From: Mycobacterium neglectum
GTDB lineage: Bacteria; Actinomycetota; Actinomycetes; Mycobacteriales; Mycobacteriaceae
Direction: 5' to 3'
Assembly (NCBI RefSeq): GCF_002591975.1
Contig: NZ_NVQE01000006.1
Coordinates: 62,001-126,000 of the forward strand
Length of the DNA stretch: 64,000 nucleotides
A program made the position numbers and the translations under genes. Under the pieces are notes generated by a model. It had not been told where the DNA came from. It ran no database searches and was given only the letters and a program-made list of their open reading frames with translations. Position 1 is the stretch's first letter, and each line of letters opens with the position of its first letter. Below, in pieces: positions 18,080 through 28,337 of the stretch.

Positions 18080-19311
18080 CCTCATTGGCGGGTGCGCTCG
18101 CCGAGATCGACTTCACCGATCTCGACAACTTCGCCAACGGGTTTCCGCACGAGCTCTTTGCGGTCCACCGTCGCGAGGCACCCGTCTACTGGCACGAACC
18201 TACGGCCAACACCCCCGACGGCGAAGGATTCTGGTCCATCGCGACGCACGCGGAAACCCTTGCGGTTTTCCGGGATCCGGCGACGTACTCGTCGGTGACC
18301 GGTGGCACGCGACCGTTCGGAGGCACGCTGCTGCAGGATCTGGCAGTCGCCGGTCAGGTCCTCAACATGATGGATGACCCGCGACATTCGCACATCCGCA
18401 GACTCGTGAGTTCGGGTCTGACGCCACGGATGATCGCCCGTGTCGAAGATGATCTGCGTGTCCGCACCCGTCGGCTACTCGATGCCGTGACGCCGGGGGA
18501 GCCGTTCGATTTTCTGGTCGACGTGGCCGCCGAGCTGCCGATGCAGCTGATCTGCATTCTATTGGGAGTTCCTGAAACCGAACGGCATTGGCTGTTCGAG
18601 GCGATCGAGCCGCAGTTCGACTTCGGTGGCTCTCGCAAAGCGTCCGTCGGGCAGTTGACTGCCGAGGAAGCCGGGTCGCGGATGTACACCTACGGTCAGG
18701 AACTGATCGCATCGAAGCGGGCCGCACAGACCGACGACATGCTGTCGGTGGTGGCGAATGCGACCGTGGAGGACGAAAGCCTCTCGGACATGGAGCTTTA
18801 TCTGTTCTTCAGCCTGCTGTTCAGCGCCGGTGCGGAAACCACGCGCAACTCCGTCGCAGGAGGGCTGCTTGCGTTGATCGACAACCCCGACCAATTCGTC
18901 GCGCTGCGTTCGGATCTGGAGCATCTGCCCACCGCTGTCGAGGAGATGGTGCGGTGGACGTCGCCGTCGCCGTCCAAGCGGCGGACCGCGACACGCGTCG
19001 TGGAGCTTGCCGGCTGCCAGATCGAGGCCGGTCAGAAGGTGCAGATCTGGGAGGGTTCGGCGAATCGTGATCCTCTGGCGTTCGCGAATCCCGACACGTT
19101 CGACATCTCGCGTAAGCCCAATCCGCACTTGGGGTTCGGCCAAGGCGTGCACTACTGCCTCGGCGCCAACCTGGCTCGCCTGGAGTTAAGGGTCCTCTAC
19201 GAGGAGTTGCTGACGCGGTTCGGATCGGTGCGGCTGGTCAGGCCCGTGGAGTGGACGCGTAGCAACCGGCACACGGGTATCCGCCATCTGGTGGTCGAAC
19301 TCCGGCCGTGA
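18076..19311 (+). CDS. cyp126: Cytochrome P450 CYP126
   Basis: Heme monooxygenase of 411 residues, near-collinear with my memory of M. tuberculosis Rv0778 (CYP126). Runs such as [23 protein letters not shown] and [11 protein letters not shown] look conserved. The I-helix is AGAETTRN, ExxR is EEMVR, and the heme loop is [18 protein letters not shown] with the axial Cys near residue 358. The physiological substrate is unknown. The purB-cyp126 overlap is also the M. tuberculosis arrangement, which hints at a role linked to purine flux, though this is only context. Confidence 0.93.
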   Translation: MTSLAGALAEIDFTDLDNFANGFPHELFAVHRREAPVYWHEPTANTPDGEGFWSIATHAETLAVFRDPATYSSVTGGTRPFGGTLLQDLAVAGQVLNMMDDPRHSHIRRLVSSGLTPRMIARVEDDLRVRTRRLLDAVTPGEPFDFLVDVAAELPMQLICILLGVPETERHWLFEAIEPQFDFGGSRKASVGQLTAEEAGSRMYTYGQELIASKRAAQTDDMLSVVANATVEDESLSDMELYLFFSLLFSAGAETTRNSVAGGLLALIDNPDQFVALRSDLEHLPTAVEEMVRWTSPSPSKRRTATRVVELAGCQIEAGQKVQIWEGSANRDPLAFANPDTFDISRKPNPHLGFGQGVHYCLGANLARLELRVLYEELLTRFGSVRLVRPVEWTRSNRHTGIRHLVVELRP

Positions 19312-20234
19312 GATCTGACGTATTCGCGGCGGTCATGGCGACCGGCGTTGTGTCGATCGCCGCCGCGGACCACGGCTTCAACGTCATCAGCGAGATTCTC
19401 ATTGTCGTTGCGGCTGTGACGTTGCCGGTGTTGATGGTCATGGTGGCCAGGGCTTGGCGCGAATTCGACATGCGCGATCCCAACGTGACGCTGCCGCTGT
19501 TCACCTATATCGCCGCGTGCGCCGTCGTCGGGGCCCGGTTGGCCGAGCATCGCATCGTGTTGTGGGTGTTGGCGGGCATGGCGTTGCAGGGCTGGCTGTC
19601 GTTGATGCCGCTTGCCGTCCGATCGATGTGGCGACACCGGTGGACCGGTCTGCGCGACCGCGCCCGCGGGGGGTGGGAACTCGCCGCGGTGGCCACGTCG
19701 GGACTGGCGATCGTCTCAGCCGAACTCGACATCCTCTTTTGGGCGGTGGTGTTCTGGGTGCTGGGCATTTGCGTATATCTGGCGATGACCGCTTTGGTGC
19801 TCTGGCGGGTGCGGCACGATGGGGCGTCGCCGGAACTGGTACAGCCAGACGTCTGGATTCTGATGGGCGGCATAGCGATTGCGACGCTGGCCGGCGATCA
19901 TGTGCACCACGTCATGATTCCCGGACCAATTGCCGACGGCGTGCGCGCGGTGACGGTCGAGACATGGATCGTGGCGACGGCGTGGATCCCGGTGCTCGTC
20001 TACGTGGCTTTCCGACGATCGGTGGGCCTTGGCTGGCCCGCGGTCTTCCCGCTCGGCATGTACTCGTCGGCGACGTACGCGATGGCCGTCGAGACCGGCT
20101 TGCGGTGGTTCGTCGAGATCTCGCTGACGTTCTTCTGGATCGCGTTCGTGGCGTGGCTCATCGTGGCTGGCGGAGAGCTCGTGCGATTTCGGCGATCACG
20201 CGCTGCGGATGCTGCGTCAGATCCAGCCACGTGA
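19308..20234 (+). CDS. TDT-family (tellurite-resistance/dicarboxylate transporter-like) membrane protein
   Basis: 308 residues with about nine or ten hydrophobic segments, beginning [17 protein letters not shown], which resembles the first helix of the SLAC/TDT fold. Polar residues recur within helices, for example DHVHHVMIP. It may carry anions or dicarboxylates, but assignment within the family is uncertain. The GTG start overlaps the cyp126 TGA, so it is the third gene of a purB-cyp126 run. Its last 77 bases overlap the convergent AbiEi/DUF559 gene. Confidence 0.7.
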   Translation: MRSDVFAAVMATGVVSIAAADHGFNVISEILIVVAAVTLPVLMVMVARAWREFDMRDPNVTLPLFTYIAACAVVGARLAEHRIVLWVLAGMALQGWLSLMPLAVRSMWRHRWTGLRDRARGGWELAAVATSGLAIVSAELDILFWAVVFWVLGICVYLAMTALVLWRVRHDGASPELVQPDVWILMGGIAIATLAGDHVHHVMIPGPIADGVRAVTVETWIVATAWIPVLVYVAFRRSVGLGWPAVFPLGMYSSATYAMAVETGLRWFVEISLTFFWIAFVAWLIVAGGELVRFRRSRAADAASDPAT

Positions 20235-21021
20235 ATCTCAGTACTTGCCAACCGTTGAGCGCGATGGCGTTCTGGCGCTTGCGGTCGGTCTGGAATACCT
20301 CTTGGTCACTGTGGAAGGCCCACCCGTCAGCTTCGATCGCGACTTTCTCCTTGACGAACCCAACGTCGACCTTGTAGCCGCTCACGGGGTAATTCGTCTG
20401 CCATCCAGTGAACCCCGCATCCCGCAGGAGTTTGACCAGTATCCGCTCGGCCTCCGAGCGCGCGCCATCCTCGGCGGCCTGGAGCAGCAATCGGGCTGCG
20501 GGCGCGCCATGCCTGCCTTTGTTGCGGAGGTGTGCCCGCCAGAGCTGGGTGAGCTCGACCTGACGCTGCAGGGCGCCGTCCATCAACTCGGCGCCGCCGC
20601 GCTGCCGAACGGCGGCTTCGATGACGGTCAACGGCAGTGTCGTCACCCGGAGGCCATTGCGTTCGACGATTTCCTTCGGCGAGAGGTCACGCCGTCGTGT
20701 GCGGACGCCGTACCGGCGGCGATGATTGCTGATTCTCGGCACCGTTACCTCGACGACTTCCGGCGCAAATCTACTGATCCCGTGCCACCACGCGGCGGCC
20801 AGTCCGCTCGCTGTCGCCAATGGGCCACATGACCACACCGCCGCCCGGACTCTCGCCGCGTCGGTGAAGGGTCGATCGTCGGCGAAGAAGACGCCAGGCG
20901 TGCATCGCAGCCATGCGCCAGATCGGACCCGTCTGTTGACAGCGTCGTGACTGAGGCCGGCCGCCCGCGCCTGGGCGAGCGTGATGATGCCGTCTTGGTC
21001 GCGGAGATAATCCTCGAGCAC
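20158..21021 (-). CDS. AbiEi-like antitoxin domain fused to DUF559 nuclease-like domain
   Basis: About 287 residues. The N-terminal half is a winged-helix AbiEi-type (type IV toxin-antitoxin) region: GIITLAQARAAGLSHDAVNRRVRSGAWLRCTPGVF, then ASGLAAAWWHGI. The C-terminal 110 residues match DUF559, a Vsr/restriction-endonuclease-like fold: SEAERILVKLLRDAGF, YKVDVGFVKEKVAIEADGWAFH and [11 protein letters not shown], with Asp/Glu metal ligands intact. No AbiEii toxin partner is next to it. The GTG at 21021 is chosen because the longer ORF would run into the repeat at 21070-21110. Its role in mycobacteria is unknown; a nuclease is likely. Confidence 0.75.
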   Translation of the reverse strand: MLEDYLRDQDGIITLAQARAAGLSHDAVNRRVRSGAWLRCTPGVFFADDRPFTDAARVRAAVWSCGPLATASGLAAAWWHGISRFAPEVVEVTVPRISNHRRRYGVRTRRRDLSPKEIVERNGLRVTTLPLTVIEAAVRQRGGAELMDGALQRQVELTQLWRAHLRNKGRHGAPAARLLLQAAEDGARSEAERILVKLLRDAGFTGWQTNYPVSGYKVDVGFVKEKVAIEADGWAFHSDQEVFQTDRKRQNAIALNGWQVLRFTWLDLTQHPQRVIAEIARALRQPR

Positions 21022-21069
21022 GCTGAATAGACGGTGGGCCGCCGCTTCGCGGTTCCAACCGTCGCGATA

Positions 21070-21110
21070 TGTGCACGAAAATCGGCGCGTGCCGCCGGAA
21101 ATCGTGCACA
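21070..21110. promoter_or_regulatory. 9+9 bp inverted repeat upstream of AbiEi/DUF559 gene
   Basis: TGTGCACGA (21070-21078) and TCGTGCACA (21102-21110) are perfect complements separated by 23 bases, 49-89 bases before the assumed start. AbiEi proteins are known to repress their own operons at inverted repeats, so this is a candidate self-operator (inference). Confidence 0.5.
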
Positions 21111-21121
21111 AATCGCACGCT

Positions 21122-21742
21122 TTAGCGGCGGACGCGTCGGACCCCGGCTGCGCGCAACTCGAGCGCCGCCAGACCCTGTATCGCGTCCGAATCGTAGCGG
21201 CGCCACGCGCCTACGGGGTCCGCGTGCACCGCCAGCAGCTTCGTCAACGGTCGGTTGGCCAGCGCCCGCATCGCCAGCAACTGCTCGCCCGCTGGCGTCC
21301 GCGCCAGCGTGATCGCAACCCACTTGCGGCGGAAGAACCGGATGCGCAGGAACAGCCACGGCATCGCGACGAACAGAATCGGCGGCGCGGCCACCGCCAA
21401 TGCCAATACCCACGCCAGCCACGACGCCGTCGAGTCGAGGCTCTGCCCGGCACCGGCGATGTCGAGGGCCGCCTCGGCCGCCGCCCGCAGCGGTTTGGCC
21501 AGCGAGTCCCCGACGAGCGGGAAGTCGTCGGTGCTGTCGCCGGCCGAGTTGAGGTTGTCGGCGACGCCGTTGGCGCCGTGCTGCACTTGACGGCCGACTT
21601 CGGCGATTGTGGACACGGCGGCGTGGACAGCCATGCCGACCAACACCCAGATCACACTCCAGATGATCACGATGATGTCGCTGATCAGCTGGGCCAGCAG
21701 GCGCGACGGCGTGGTGGCATAGGGAAGAAACCGCGAACTCAT
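21122..21742 (-). CDS. Conserved membrane protein (Rv0779c-like)
   Basis: 206 residues. A membrane segment at about residues 18-42 (SDIIVIIWSVIWVLVGMAVHAAV) and a second at about 108-135 (SWLAWVLALAVAAPPILFVAMPWLFLRI) bracket a polar 60-residue loop. A basic, arginine-rich C-terminus faces the cytoplasm. I recognise it by length and position as the Rv0779c type; no function is known. The ATG is 31 bases from the divergent purC start, so the two share a promoter region. Confidence 0.8.
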   Translation of the reverse strand: MSSRFLPYATTPSRLLAQLISDIIVIIWSVIWVLVGMAVHAAVSTIAEVGRQVQHGANGVADNLNSAGDSTDDFPLVGDSLAKPLRAAAEAALDIAGAGQSLDSTASWLAWVLALAVAAPPILFVAMPWLFLRIRFFRRKWVAITLARTPAGEQLLAMRALANRPLTKLLAVHADPVGAWRRYDSDAIQGLAALELRAAGVRRVRR

Positions 21743-21760
21743 GAACCAGATGCTGCCCGA

Positions 21761-21766
21761 TAGGCT
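21761..21766 (+). promoter_or_regulatory. Probable -10 element of purC (leaderless type)
   Basis: TAGGCT ends six bases before the purC ATG, with no Shine-Dalgarno between. The spacing fits transcription starting at the A of the start codon. Confidence 0.5.
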
Positions 21767-21772
21767 GGCCCG

Positions 21773-22660
21773 ATGCGCCCCGCTCTGTCCGACTACCAGC
21801 ATCTGGCCAGCGGCAAGGTTCGCGAGTTGTATCGGATCGACGACGGGCACCTGCTGTTTGTCGCGACCGATCGCATCTCGGCCTTCGACTACATCCTCGA
21901 CAGTCAGATTCCCGACAAGGGCCGGATCCTGACCGCCATGAGCGTGTTCTTCTTCGACTACCTCAACGCGCCCAACCATCTGGCGGGCCCGCCCGACGAC
22001 GAGCGCATCCCCGAAGAAGTGCTCGGTCGCGCGTTGGTGGTCACCGAACTCGAGATGATGCCCGTGGAGGCGGTGGCCCGCGGCTACCTGACCGGCTCCG
22101 GGCTGATCGACTACGAGAAGACGGGCTCGGTGTGCGGCATCGCGCTGCCCCAGGGTCTGGTCGAAGCAAGCAAGTTCGCCGAGCCGTTGTTCACCCCGGC
22201 GACCAAAGCCGAACTCGGAGCCCACGACGAGAACATCTCGTTCGACGACGTGATCGAGATGGTCGGCGCCGTGCGGGCCACCCAACTGCGTGAGCGCACC
22301 CTGCAGACCTACATCCAGGGCGCCGACCATGCGCTGACCAAGGGCATCATCGTCGCCGACACCAAGTTCGAGTTCGGCGTCGACAAGAGCGGCGAGCTGC
22401 GACTGGCCGACGAGATCTTCACGCCGGACTCGTCGCGTTACTGGCGCGCCGACGAGTACCAGGCGGGAGTCGTGCAGAACAGCTTCGACAAGCAGTTCGT
22501 CCGCAACTGGTTGATCGGCCCCGAATCTGGCTGGAACCGCCACGGGGACAAACCGCCGCCGCCCCTGCCCGCCGACATTATCGATGCGACGCGTGCGCGT
22601 TATATCGAAGCCTACGAACGTATCTCGAGTCTGAAGTTCGACGATTGGATCGGCGCATGA
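21773..22660 (+). CDS. purC: SAICAR synthetase
   Basis: Joins aspartate to CAIR with ATP (eighth step of IMP synthesis). It has 295 residues, the length of actinobacterial enzymes. Visible motifs are [27 protein letters not shown] (about residues 12-38), [17 protein letters not shown] (about 88-104), [13 protein letters not shown] (about 190-202) and [12 protein letters not shown]. Its TGA overlaps the ATG of the oligopeptidase gene (ATGA, 22657-22660), so both are translated together. Confidence 0.97.
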   Translation: MRPALSDYQHLASGKVRELYRIDDGHLLFVATDRISAFDYILDSQIPDKGRILTAMSVFFFDYLNAPNHLAGPPDDERIPEEVLGRALVVTELEMMPVEAVARGYLTGSGLIDYEKTGSVCGIALPQGLVEASKFAEPLFTPATKAELGAHDENISFDDVIEMVGAVRATQLRERTLQTYIQGADHALTKGIIVADTKFEFGVDKSGELRLADEIFTPDSSRYWRADEYQAGVVQNSFDKQFVRNWLIGPESGWNRHGDKPPPPLPADIIDATRARYIEAYERISSLKFDDWIGA

Positions 22661-24804
22661 GGCCACCAATTGCCAAGAGGATCGACGCTCGTCGGGAACA
22701 TCATGGCGATGTCTTCGTCGACCCGTATGAGTGGATGCGCGAGAAGTCCGACCCCGAGGTGATCGATTACCTCAGGGCCGAGAACGACTACACCGACAAG
22801 GCCACTGAACCTCTCGCGGAATTGCGGCAGAAGATCTTCGACGAGATCAAGGCCCGCACCAAAGAGACCGACCTGTCGGTTCCGACCAGACGCGGTAACT
22901 GGTGGTACTACGGCCGGAGCTTCGAGGGCAAGCAGTACAACGTGCACTGCCGTTGCCCGATCGGCGATTTCGATGACTGGGTGCCGCCGCAGCTCGACGA
23001 GCAGACCGAGATTCCCGGCGAGCAGATCCTGATCGACGAGAACGCCGAGGCCGACGGCCACGAATTCTTCAGCCTCGGCGCAGCGGGGGTCAGCCTGGAC
23101 GGCAACGTCCTGGCCTACTCGGTCGATACCAAGGGCGACGAGCGATACACGTTGCGGTTCAAGGACTTGCGAACCGGATCGATGTACGACGACGAGATCG
23201 TCGGCATCGCCGCCGGTGTCACATGGGCCGCCGACAACCGCACTGTTTACTACACGACGGTCGATGACGCGTGGCGTCCGGACACCGTGTGGCGCCACCG
23301 CATCGGATCCGGTCTGCCCGCCGAACGCGTCTACCACGAGCCCGACGAGAAGTTCTGGCTCGCGGTCGGGCGCACACGCAGCGACAAGTACATCCTCATC
23401 GCGTCGGGCAGCGCGGTCACCACCGAGGTCAGCTACGGCGACGCCGCCGACCCACAGACTGAGTTCACCCCGGTGTGGCCGCGCCGCGAACTCGTCGAGT
23501 ACTCGGTGGAGCACGCCATCGTCGGCGGTGAAGACCGATTCCTGATCCTGCACAACGACGGCGCGGAGAACTTCACGCTCGTCGAGGCGCCCGTGGCCGA
23601 CCCCACCTCCCTCCGGACGCTGATCGAGCACCGCGACGACGTGCGACTTGACGCCGTCGACGCCTTCGAGGGGCACCTGGTAGTCAGCTACCGCGCCGAG
23701 GCGTTGCCCAAGATCCAACTCTGGCCGATCCTCGATGGGGGAGCCGACGGCACCTACGGCCGCCCCGAGGAACTCACCTTCGAATCCGAACTCATGTCGG
23801 CCGGCCTTGGGGGAAACCCGAACTGGAGTTCGCCGAAGCTGCGGATAGGTGCCACCTCGTTCGTCGTCCCGGTGCGGATCTATGACGTAGACCTCGCGTC
23901 GGGCGAGCGCACGCTACTGCGCGAGCAACCGGTGCTCGGCGACTACCGACCCGAGGACTACGTGGAGCGCCGCGACTGGGCCGTCGCCGCCGACGGCGCA
24001 CGGGTTCCGATCTCGATCGTCCACCGCATCGGCCTGCAGTACCCGGCACCGACGCTGTTGTACGGCTACGGGGCCTACGAGTCGTGCGAGGACCCGCGGT
24101 TCTCCATCGCCAGGCTTTCGTTGCTCGACCGCGGCATGGTGTTCGCGGTCGCGCATGTACGCGGTGGCGGTGAGCTCGGTCGACCGTGGTACGAACACGG
24201 AAAGCTCCTCGAGAAGAAGAACACCTTCACCGACTTCATCACCGTTGCACAGCATCTCGTCGACACCGATGTCACGCGGGCCGACACCATGGTCGCGTAC
24301 GGCGGCAGCGCGGGCGGGCTGCTGGTCGGCGCGGTCGCCAACATGGCTCCCGAACTGTTCGCGGGCGTCCTGGCCCTGGTGCCGTTCGTCGACCCGCTGA
24401 CCACGATCCTCGACCCGTCACTGCCGCTGACTGTCACCGAATGGGACGAATGGGGAAACCCGTTGCAGGACAGCGATGTGTACAACTACATGAAGTCCTA
24501 CTCGCCGTACGAGAACGTCGAGCCCAGGAACTATCCGCCCATCCTGGCCATGACATCGCTGAACGACACCAGGGTGTTGTACGTCGAGCCGGCGAAATGG
24601 GTGGCCGCGCTGAGGCATACGCAGTCCGGGGCGCCCACGGTGCTGCTCAAGACCGAAATGAACGCCGGCCACGGCGGCATCAGCGGACGTTACGAGCGTT
24701 GGAAGGAAGCGGCGTTCCAGTACGCCTGGCTACTGGACGTCGCAACGGCCAACCACGAGGGTGGCGCCTACGAAGACGATCTGCTGGACCGTTCGCAGCA
24801 CTGA
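22657..24804 (+). CDS. ptrB: Prolyl-oligopeptidase family protease II (oligopeptidase B)
   Basis: Serine peptidase of 715 residues that cuts short peptides, often after basic residues. Residues 1-400 form the beta-propeller cap. The catalytic domain follows: nucleophile Ser551 in YGGSAGG, Asp637 in NDTRV and His672 in [23 protein letters not shown] is the conserved oxyanion-side motif. The start at 22657 is chosen on the purC stop rather than the in-frame codon 12 bases earlier. No signal peptide is seen, so it should be cytoplasmic. The purC-ptrB pairing is as I recall in M. tuberculosis. Confidence 0.95.
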   Translation: MRPPIAKRIDARREHHGDVFVDPYEWMREKSDPEVIDYLRAENDYTDKATEPLAELRQKIFDEIKARTKETDLSVPTRRGNWWYYGRSFEGKQYNVHCRCPIGDFDDWVPPQLDEQTEIPGEQILIDENAEADGHEFFSLGAAGVSLDGNVLAYSVDTKGDERYTLRFKDLRTGSMYDDEIVGIAAGVTWAADNRTVYYTTVDDAWRPDTVWRHRIGSGLPAERVYHEPDEKFWLAVGRTRSDKYILIASGSAVTTEVSYGDAADPQTEFTPVWPRRELVEYSVEHAIVGGEDRFLILHNDGAENFTLVEAPVADPTSLRTLIEHRDDVRLDAVDAFEGHLVVSYRAEALPKIQLWPILDGGADGTYGRPEELTFESELMSAGLGGNPNWSSPKLRIGATSFVVPVRIYDVDLASGERTLLREQPVLGDYRPEDYVERRDWAVAADGARVPISIVHRIGLQYPAPTLLYGYGAYESCEDPRFSIARLSLLDRGMVFAVAHVRGGGELGRPWYEHGKLLEKKNTFTDFITVAQHLVDTDVTRADTMVAYGGSAGGLLVGAVANMAPELFAGVLALVPFVDPLTTILDPSLPLTVTEWDEWGNPLQDSDVYNYMKSYSPYENVEPRNYPPILAMTSLNDTRVLYVEPAKWVAALRHTQSGAPTVLLKTEMNAGHGGISGRYERWKEAAFQYAWLLDVATANHEGGAYEDDLLDRSQH

Positions 24805-24833
24805 TCTAGGCATTGTCAAGATAAGATGTCGCC

Positions 24834-25391
24834 ATGAGCAGGGATGCCTACCACCACGGCGACCTGAAGGCGGTGATCCTGGCCCGGGCCGCCGACCTGG
24901 TGGCCGAGCGCGGCGCGGACGCGATCTCGCTCCGGGAGCTGGCCCGTGCCGCGGGGGTGTCACATGCCGCGCCCGCACACCACTTCACCGACCGTCGCGG
25001 GCTGTTCACGTCCCTGGCCGCCGAGGGATGGCGCAAGTTGGCCGCCGCCCTCGATGGTGCACGGCCCGAGTTCATCGACGCCGCAATGGCGTACGTGCGG
25101 TTCGCACTCGACCATCCCGGGCACTACGCGGTCATGTTCGATCGTTCGCTCGTGGATCCCGAGAACGCGGAGTTGATCGCCGCACAGGACGCGGCGGGCG
25201 CCGAACTCGCCCGGGGTGTGGGCACCCTCGACGACGCACGCGCCAAGAAGGATCCCGACAGCGCGGGGCTGGCCGCATGGTCTCTGGTGCACGGGTTTTC
25301 ACTGCTGTGGCTGAACGGCAACATCGACGACAAGGCCGATCCGATGGAGGCGGTACACCGCGTCGCGGGGATGCTTTTCAAGAGCAGGTAG
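24834..25391 (+). CDS. TetR-family transcriptional regulator
   Basis: 185 residues. The N-terminal helix-turn-helix is DAISLRELARAAGVSHAAPAHHFTDRRGLFTSLAAEGW (about residues 26-63). The C-terminal part resembles the WHG-type TetR ligand domain (AWSLVHGFSLLWLNG). TAAGAT lies six bases before the ATG (24822-24827), fitting a leaderless promoter. An imperfect palindrome TTGTCAAGATAA overlaps it and could be the self-operator. The ligand and targets are unknown. Confidence 0.88.
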   Translation: MSRDAYHHGDLKAVILARAADLVAERGADAISLRELARAAGVSHAAPAHHFTDRRGLFTSLAAEGWRKLAAALDGARPEFIDAAMAYVRFALDHPGHYAVMFDRSLVDPENAELIAAQDAAGAELARGVGTLDDARAKKDPDSAGLAAWSLVHGFSLLWLNGNIDDKADPMEAVHRVAGMLFKSR

Positions 25392-25401
25392 CGTGCGGGG
25401 C

Positions 25402-25893
25402 ATGACCGACCTCACCGACATCGCACTGACCACGCTCGACGGCCAACCGACCACGCTGGGCCAACTCGCGGACGGCGCGGCGCTCGTGGTCAACGTCGCC
25501 TCCAAGTGTGGCCTCACGCCGCAGTACACGGCCCTGGAGCGGCTGGCCAAGGACTACCGCGACCGCGGGCTCACCGTCATCGGCGTGCCGTGCAATCAGT
25601 TCATGGGTCAGGAGCCCGGTTCGCCCGACGAGATCGCGGAATTCTGCTCGACCACCTACGGGGTGACGTTCCCGCTGCTGGCCAAGGCCGACGTCAACGG
25701 CGACGAACGGCACCCGTTGTACGCCGAGCTGACGAAGACGGCCGACGACGCAGGTGAGGCGGGCGACATCCAGTGGAACTTCGAGAAGTTCCTGCTCGCA
25801 CCGGGCGGCACGGTAGTCAAGAGAATCCGGCCGCGGACCGAGCCGGACGCGCCCGAGGTCATCGCCGCCATCGAAGAGGTGCTGCCGCGGTAG
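25402..25893 (+). CDS. Glutathione peroxidase-family thiol peroxidase
   Basis: 163 residues. The peroxidatic Cys lies in NVASKCGLTPQY (about residue 37). The family motifs VIGVPCNQFMGQEPGSPDEI and IQWNFEKFL follow, giving the Cys-Gln-Trp-Asn set. It uses cysteine, not selenocysteine. Mycobacteria lack glutathione, so reduction is probably by thioredoxin or mycothiol systems (inference). TAGCGT, which includes the TetR stop codon, lies seven bases before the ATG at 25402 and supports that start over the upstream GTG. Confidence 0.9.
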   Translation: MTDLTDIALTTLDGQPTTLGQLADGAALVVNVASKCGLTPQYTALERLAKDYRDRGLTVIGVPCNQFMGQEPGSPDEIAEFCSTTYGVTFPLLAKADVNGDERHPLYAELTKTADDAGEAGDIQWNFEKFLLAPGGTVVKRIRPRTEPDAPEVIAAIEEVLPR

Positions 25894-25965
25894 CGGCACC
25901 GGATGGACAACTGCAGGCAGGGTGTCAGAAACCGTCGAGACACCTGAAATTGCCACAATGAGCGA

Positions 25966-26670
25966 GTGGCAGGACAACTGATCGTCTCGATTTCCGGGAT
26001 CAGCGACCGCACACTGGCCGAGGTCGACGACTTCTGCCGCCAGCTCGGGTCGCGGAGCGTGCCGGTGTCGTTTCTGGTGGCTCCGCGGATCAAGGGCGGT
26101 TACCGGCTCGACGAAGACGCCCCCACTGTCGAGTGGCTGGCCGCCAGGCGCGAGGCCGGCGATTCCATCGTGCTGCACGGTTTCGACGAGGCGGCCACCA
26201 AGAAGCGACGCGGTGAGTTCGCGACTCTGCCTGCACACGAAGCGAACCTGCGACTGATGGCCGCCGACCGGGTGATGGAACACGTCGGCCTTCGCACACG
26301 TTTGTTCGCAGCGCCCGGCTGGCTGGTATCGCCGGGAACGGCGATGACGCTGCCTCGTAATGGTTTTCGTACTTTGGCGGCACTGGCCGAGATCACCGAT
26401 CTGGTGCGTCACACGGCAGTGCGCGCTCGGGTGCTCGGCATCGGCGAGGGCTTTCTCAGTGAACCCTGGTGGTGCCGCACGTTGGTGCTGTCCGCCGAAC
26501 GCACGGCTCGGCGCGACGGCATCGTGCGGGTCGCCGTCGCCGCCCGTCACCTGCGCAGGCCCGGGCCGCGCCAGGCAATGCTCGACGCCGTCGACCTCGC
26601 GCTCATGCACGGGTGCACCCCCGGCGTCTACGAGTGGACGCCATCGGGAGCATTGACATACGCCGCATAG
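25966..26670 (+). CDS. DUF2334 / polysaccharide-deacetylase-like protein (Rv0784-like)
   Basis: 234 residues. It begins QLIVSISGISDRTLAEVDDFC and carries VPVSFLVAPRIKGGYRLDED (about residues 32-51), IVLHGFDE (about 67-74) and FAAPGWLVSPGTAMTLPRNGF. These match the DUF2334 branch of the NodB-like fold, although the canonical Asp-His-His metal triad is not fully evident. No signal peptide is seen. The start is GTG. Activity on a glycan is possible but unproven. Confidence 0.7.
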   Translation: MAGQLIVSISGISDRTLAEVDDFCRQLGSRSVPVSFLVAPRIKGGYRLDEDAPTVEWLAARREAGDSIVLHGFDEAATKKRRGEFATLPAHEANLRLMAADRVMEHVGLRTRLFAAPGWLVSPGTAMTLPRNGFRTLAALAEITDLVRHTAVRARVLGIGEGFLSEPWWCRTLVLSAERTARRDGIVRVAVAARHLRRPGPRQAMLDAVDLALMHGCTPGVYEWTPSGALTYAA

Positions 26671-26693
26671 CCGGTGCCCGCTAACGTGACGGC

Positions 26694-28337
26694 ATGACTG
26701 ACGCTGATGTCATCGTCGTTGGGGCAGGTCTTGCGGGTCTGGTCGCCGCGTGCGAACTCGTCGAACGCGGCCGCCGGGTCCTGATCGTCGACCAGGAGAA
26801 CGCCGACAACGTCGGGGGCCAGGCGTACTGGTCGTTCGGCGGCCTGTTCTTCGTCGACAGCCCCGAACAGCGCCGATTGGGCATCCGTGACAGCCACGAG
26901 CTGGCGCTGCAGGACTGGCTCGGTGCGGCGGGATTCGACCGGCCCGAGGATCACTGGCCGCGGCAGTGGGCGCACGCCTACGTCGACTTCGCCGCAGGCG
27001 AGAAGCGTGGCTGGCTGCGCGAGCGCGGGCTGAAGACCTTTCCGGCGGTCGGGTGGGCCGAGCGCGGCGGCTACGACGCCCGCGGCCACGGGAACTCGGT
27101 GCCGCGCTTTCACATCACGTGGGGGACGGGGCCCGCGATCGTCGACGTCTTCGCCCGCCGCCTGCGCGACAACGCGAAAGTGACGTTCGCGCATCGCCGT
27201 CGCGTCGACGAGCTCATCGTCGAAGGCGGTGCCGTCGTCGGGGTGCGCGGTGCGGTACTGGAACCGTCGAACGCGGTCCGTGGTGAGAAGTCGTCGCGAA
27301 ACACGGTCGGTGAATTCGAATTGCGGGCGCAGGCGGTGATCGTTGCCAGTGGTGGTATCGGAGGCAACCACGCCCTCGTCCGCCAGAACTGGCCCAAGCG
27401 GATGGGCCGCGTGCCTGAGCAATTGTTGAGCGGTGTGCCTGCCCATGTCGACGGCCGGATGATCGGCATCAGCGAGTCCGCCGGGGCGCGAGTGATCAAC
27501 CGCGACAGGATGTGGCACTACACCGAGGGCATCACCAACTATGACCCGATCTGGCCGCTGCACGGTATCCGCATCATTCCCGGTCCGTCGTCGCTGTGGC
27601 TCGATGCCACCGGGAAGCGACTGCCGCCGCCGTTGTTCCCCGGTTTCGACACCCTCGGCACGCTGGAGTACATCGCCCAAACCGGCCACGACTACACGTG
27701 GTACGTCCTCAATTCCCGCATCATCGAGAAAGAATTCGGTCTGTCGGGTCAGGAGCAGAACCCCGATCTGACCGGCCGCAGCGTGCGTCAGGTGCTGGGC
27801 CGGGTCAGGCCAGGCGCACCCCCTCCGGTGCAGGCGTTCGTCGACAAGGGAGTCGACTTCGTGACGGCAAACTCGTTGCGGGAGTTGGTCTCCAAGATGA
27901 ACGCGGTACCCGACGTCGAGCCACTCGACTACGGCATCGTGGAGGCGGAGGTCACCGCCCGCGACCGTGAGACCGTCAACAAGTTCAGCAAAGACAGCCA
28001 GATCACCGCGATCCACGGCGCGCGCGCGTTCCTGTCCGACAAGATCAGCCGGGTGGTGGCCCCGCACCAGATCACCGATCCCAAGGCTGGACCGCTGATC
28101 GCGGTGAAGTTGCATATTCTCACCCGAAAGTCGTTGGGCGGCCTGGAAACCGATCTCGACTCACGGGTGTTGAAGGCCGGCGGCGAACCGTTCAGTGGGC
28201 TGTACGCCGCGGGTGAGGCGGCCGGATTCGGAGGCGGGGGCGTCCACGGTTACCGCTCGCTGGAGGGCACCTTCCTCGGCGGATGTGTGTTCTCCGGTCG
28301 TGCCGCGGGACGGGCGGCCGCGAGGGACACCGCCTAG
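26694..28337 (+). CDS. FAD-binding dehydrogenase, fumarate-reductase/ketosteroid-dehydrogenase-like (Rv0785-like)
   Basis: 547-residue flavoprotein. The N-terminal dinucleotide fold is VIVVGAGLAGLVAACELVERG (about residues 6-26), followed by GGQAYWSFGGLF. The C-terminal FAD segment is GLYAAGEAAGFGGGGVHGYRSLEGTFLGG. This is the FAD_binding_2 architecture of fumarate reductase and 3-ketosteroid dehydrogenase flavoproteins, here single-chain and cytoplasmic. The substrate is unknown. TAACGT lies six bases before the ATG (26682-26687). It is convergent with the gene at 28334. Confidence 0.88.
   Translation: MTDADVIVVGAGLAGLVAACELVERGRRVLIVDQENADNVGGQAYWSFGGLFFVDSPEQRRLGIRDSHELALQDWLGAAGFDRPEDHWPRQWAHAYVDFAAGEKRGWLRERGLKTFPAVGWAERGGYDARGHGNSVPRFHITWGTGPAIVDVFARRLRDNAKVTFAHRRRVDELIVEGGAVVGVRGAVLEPSNAVRGEKSSRNTVGEFELRAQAVIVASGGIGGNHALVRQNWPKRMGRVPEQLLSGVPAHVDGRMIGISESAGARVINRDRMWHYTEGITNYDPIWPLHGIRIIPGPSSLWLDATGKRLPPPLFPGFDTLGTLEYIAQTGHDYTWYVLNSRIIEKEFGLSGQEQNPDLTGRSVRQVLGRVRPGAPPPVQAFVDKGVDFVTANSLRELVSKMNAVPDVEPLDYGIVEAEVTARDRETVNKFSKDSQITAIHGARAFLSDKISRVVAPHQITDPKAGPLIAVKLHILTRKSLGGLETDLDSRVLKAGGEPFSGLYAAGEAAGFGGGGVHGYRSLEGTFLGGCVFSGRAAGRAAARDTA

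Noticed and set aside
21743..22669. Upstream extension of the Rv0779c-like membrane protein to 515 codons
   Set aside because: The added part is antisense to purC; the ATG at 21742 gives the expected 206 residues.
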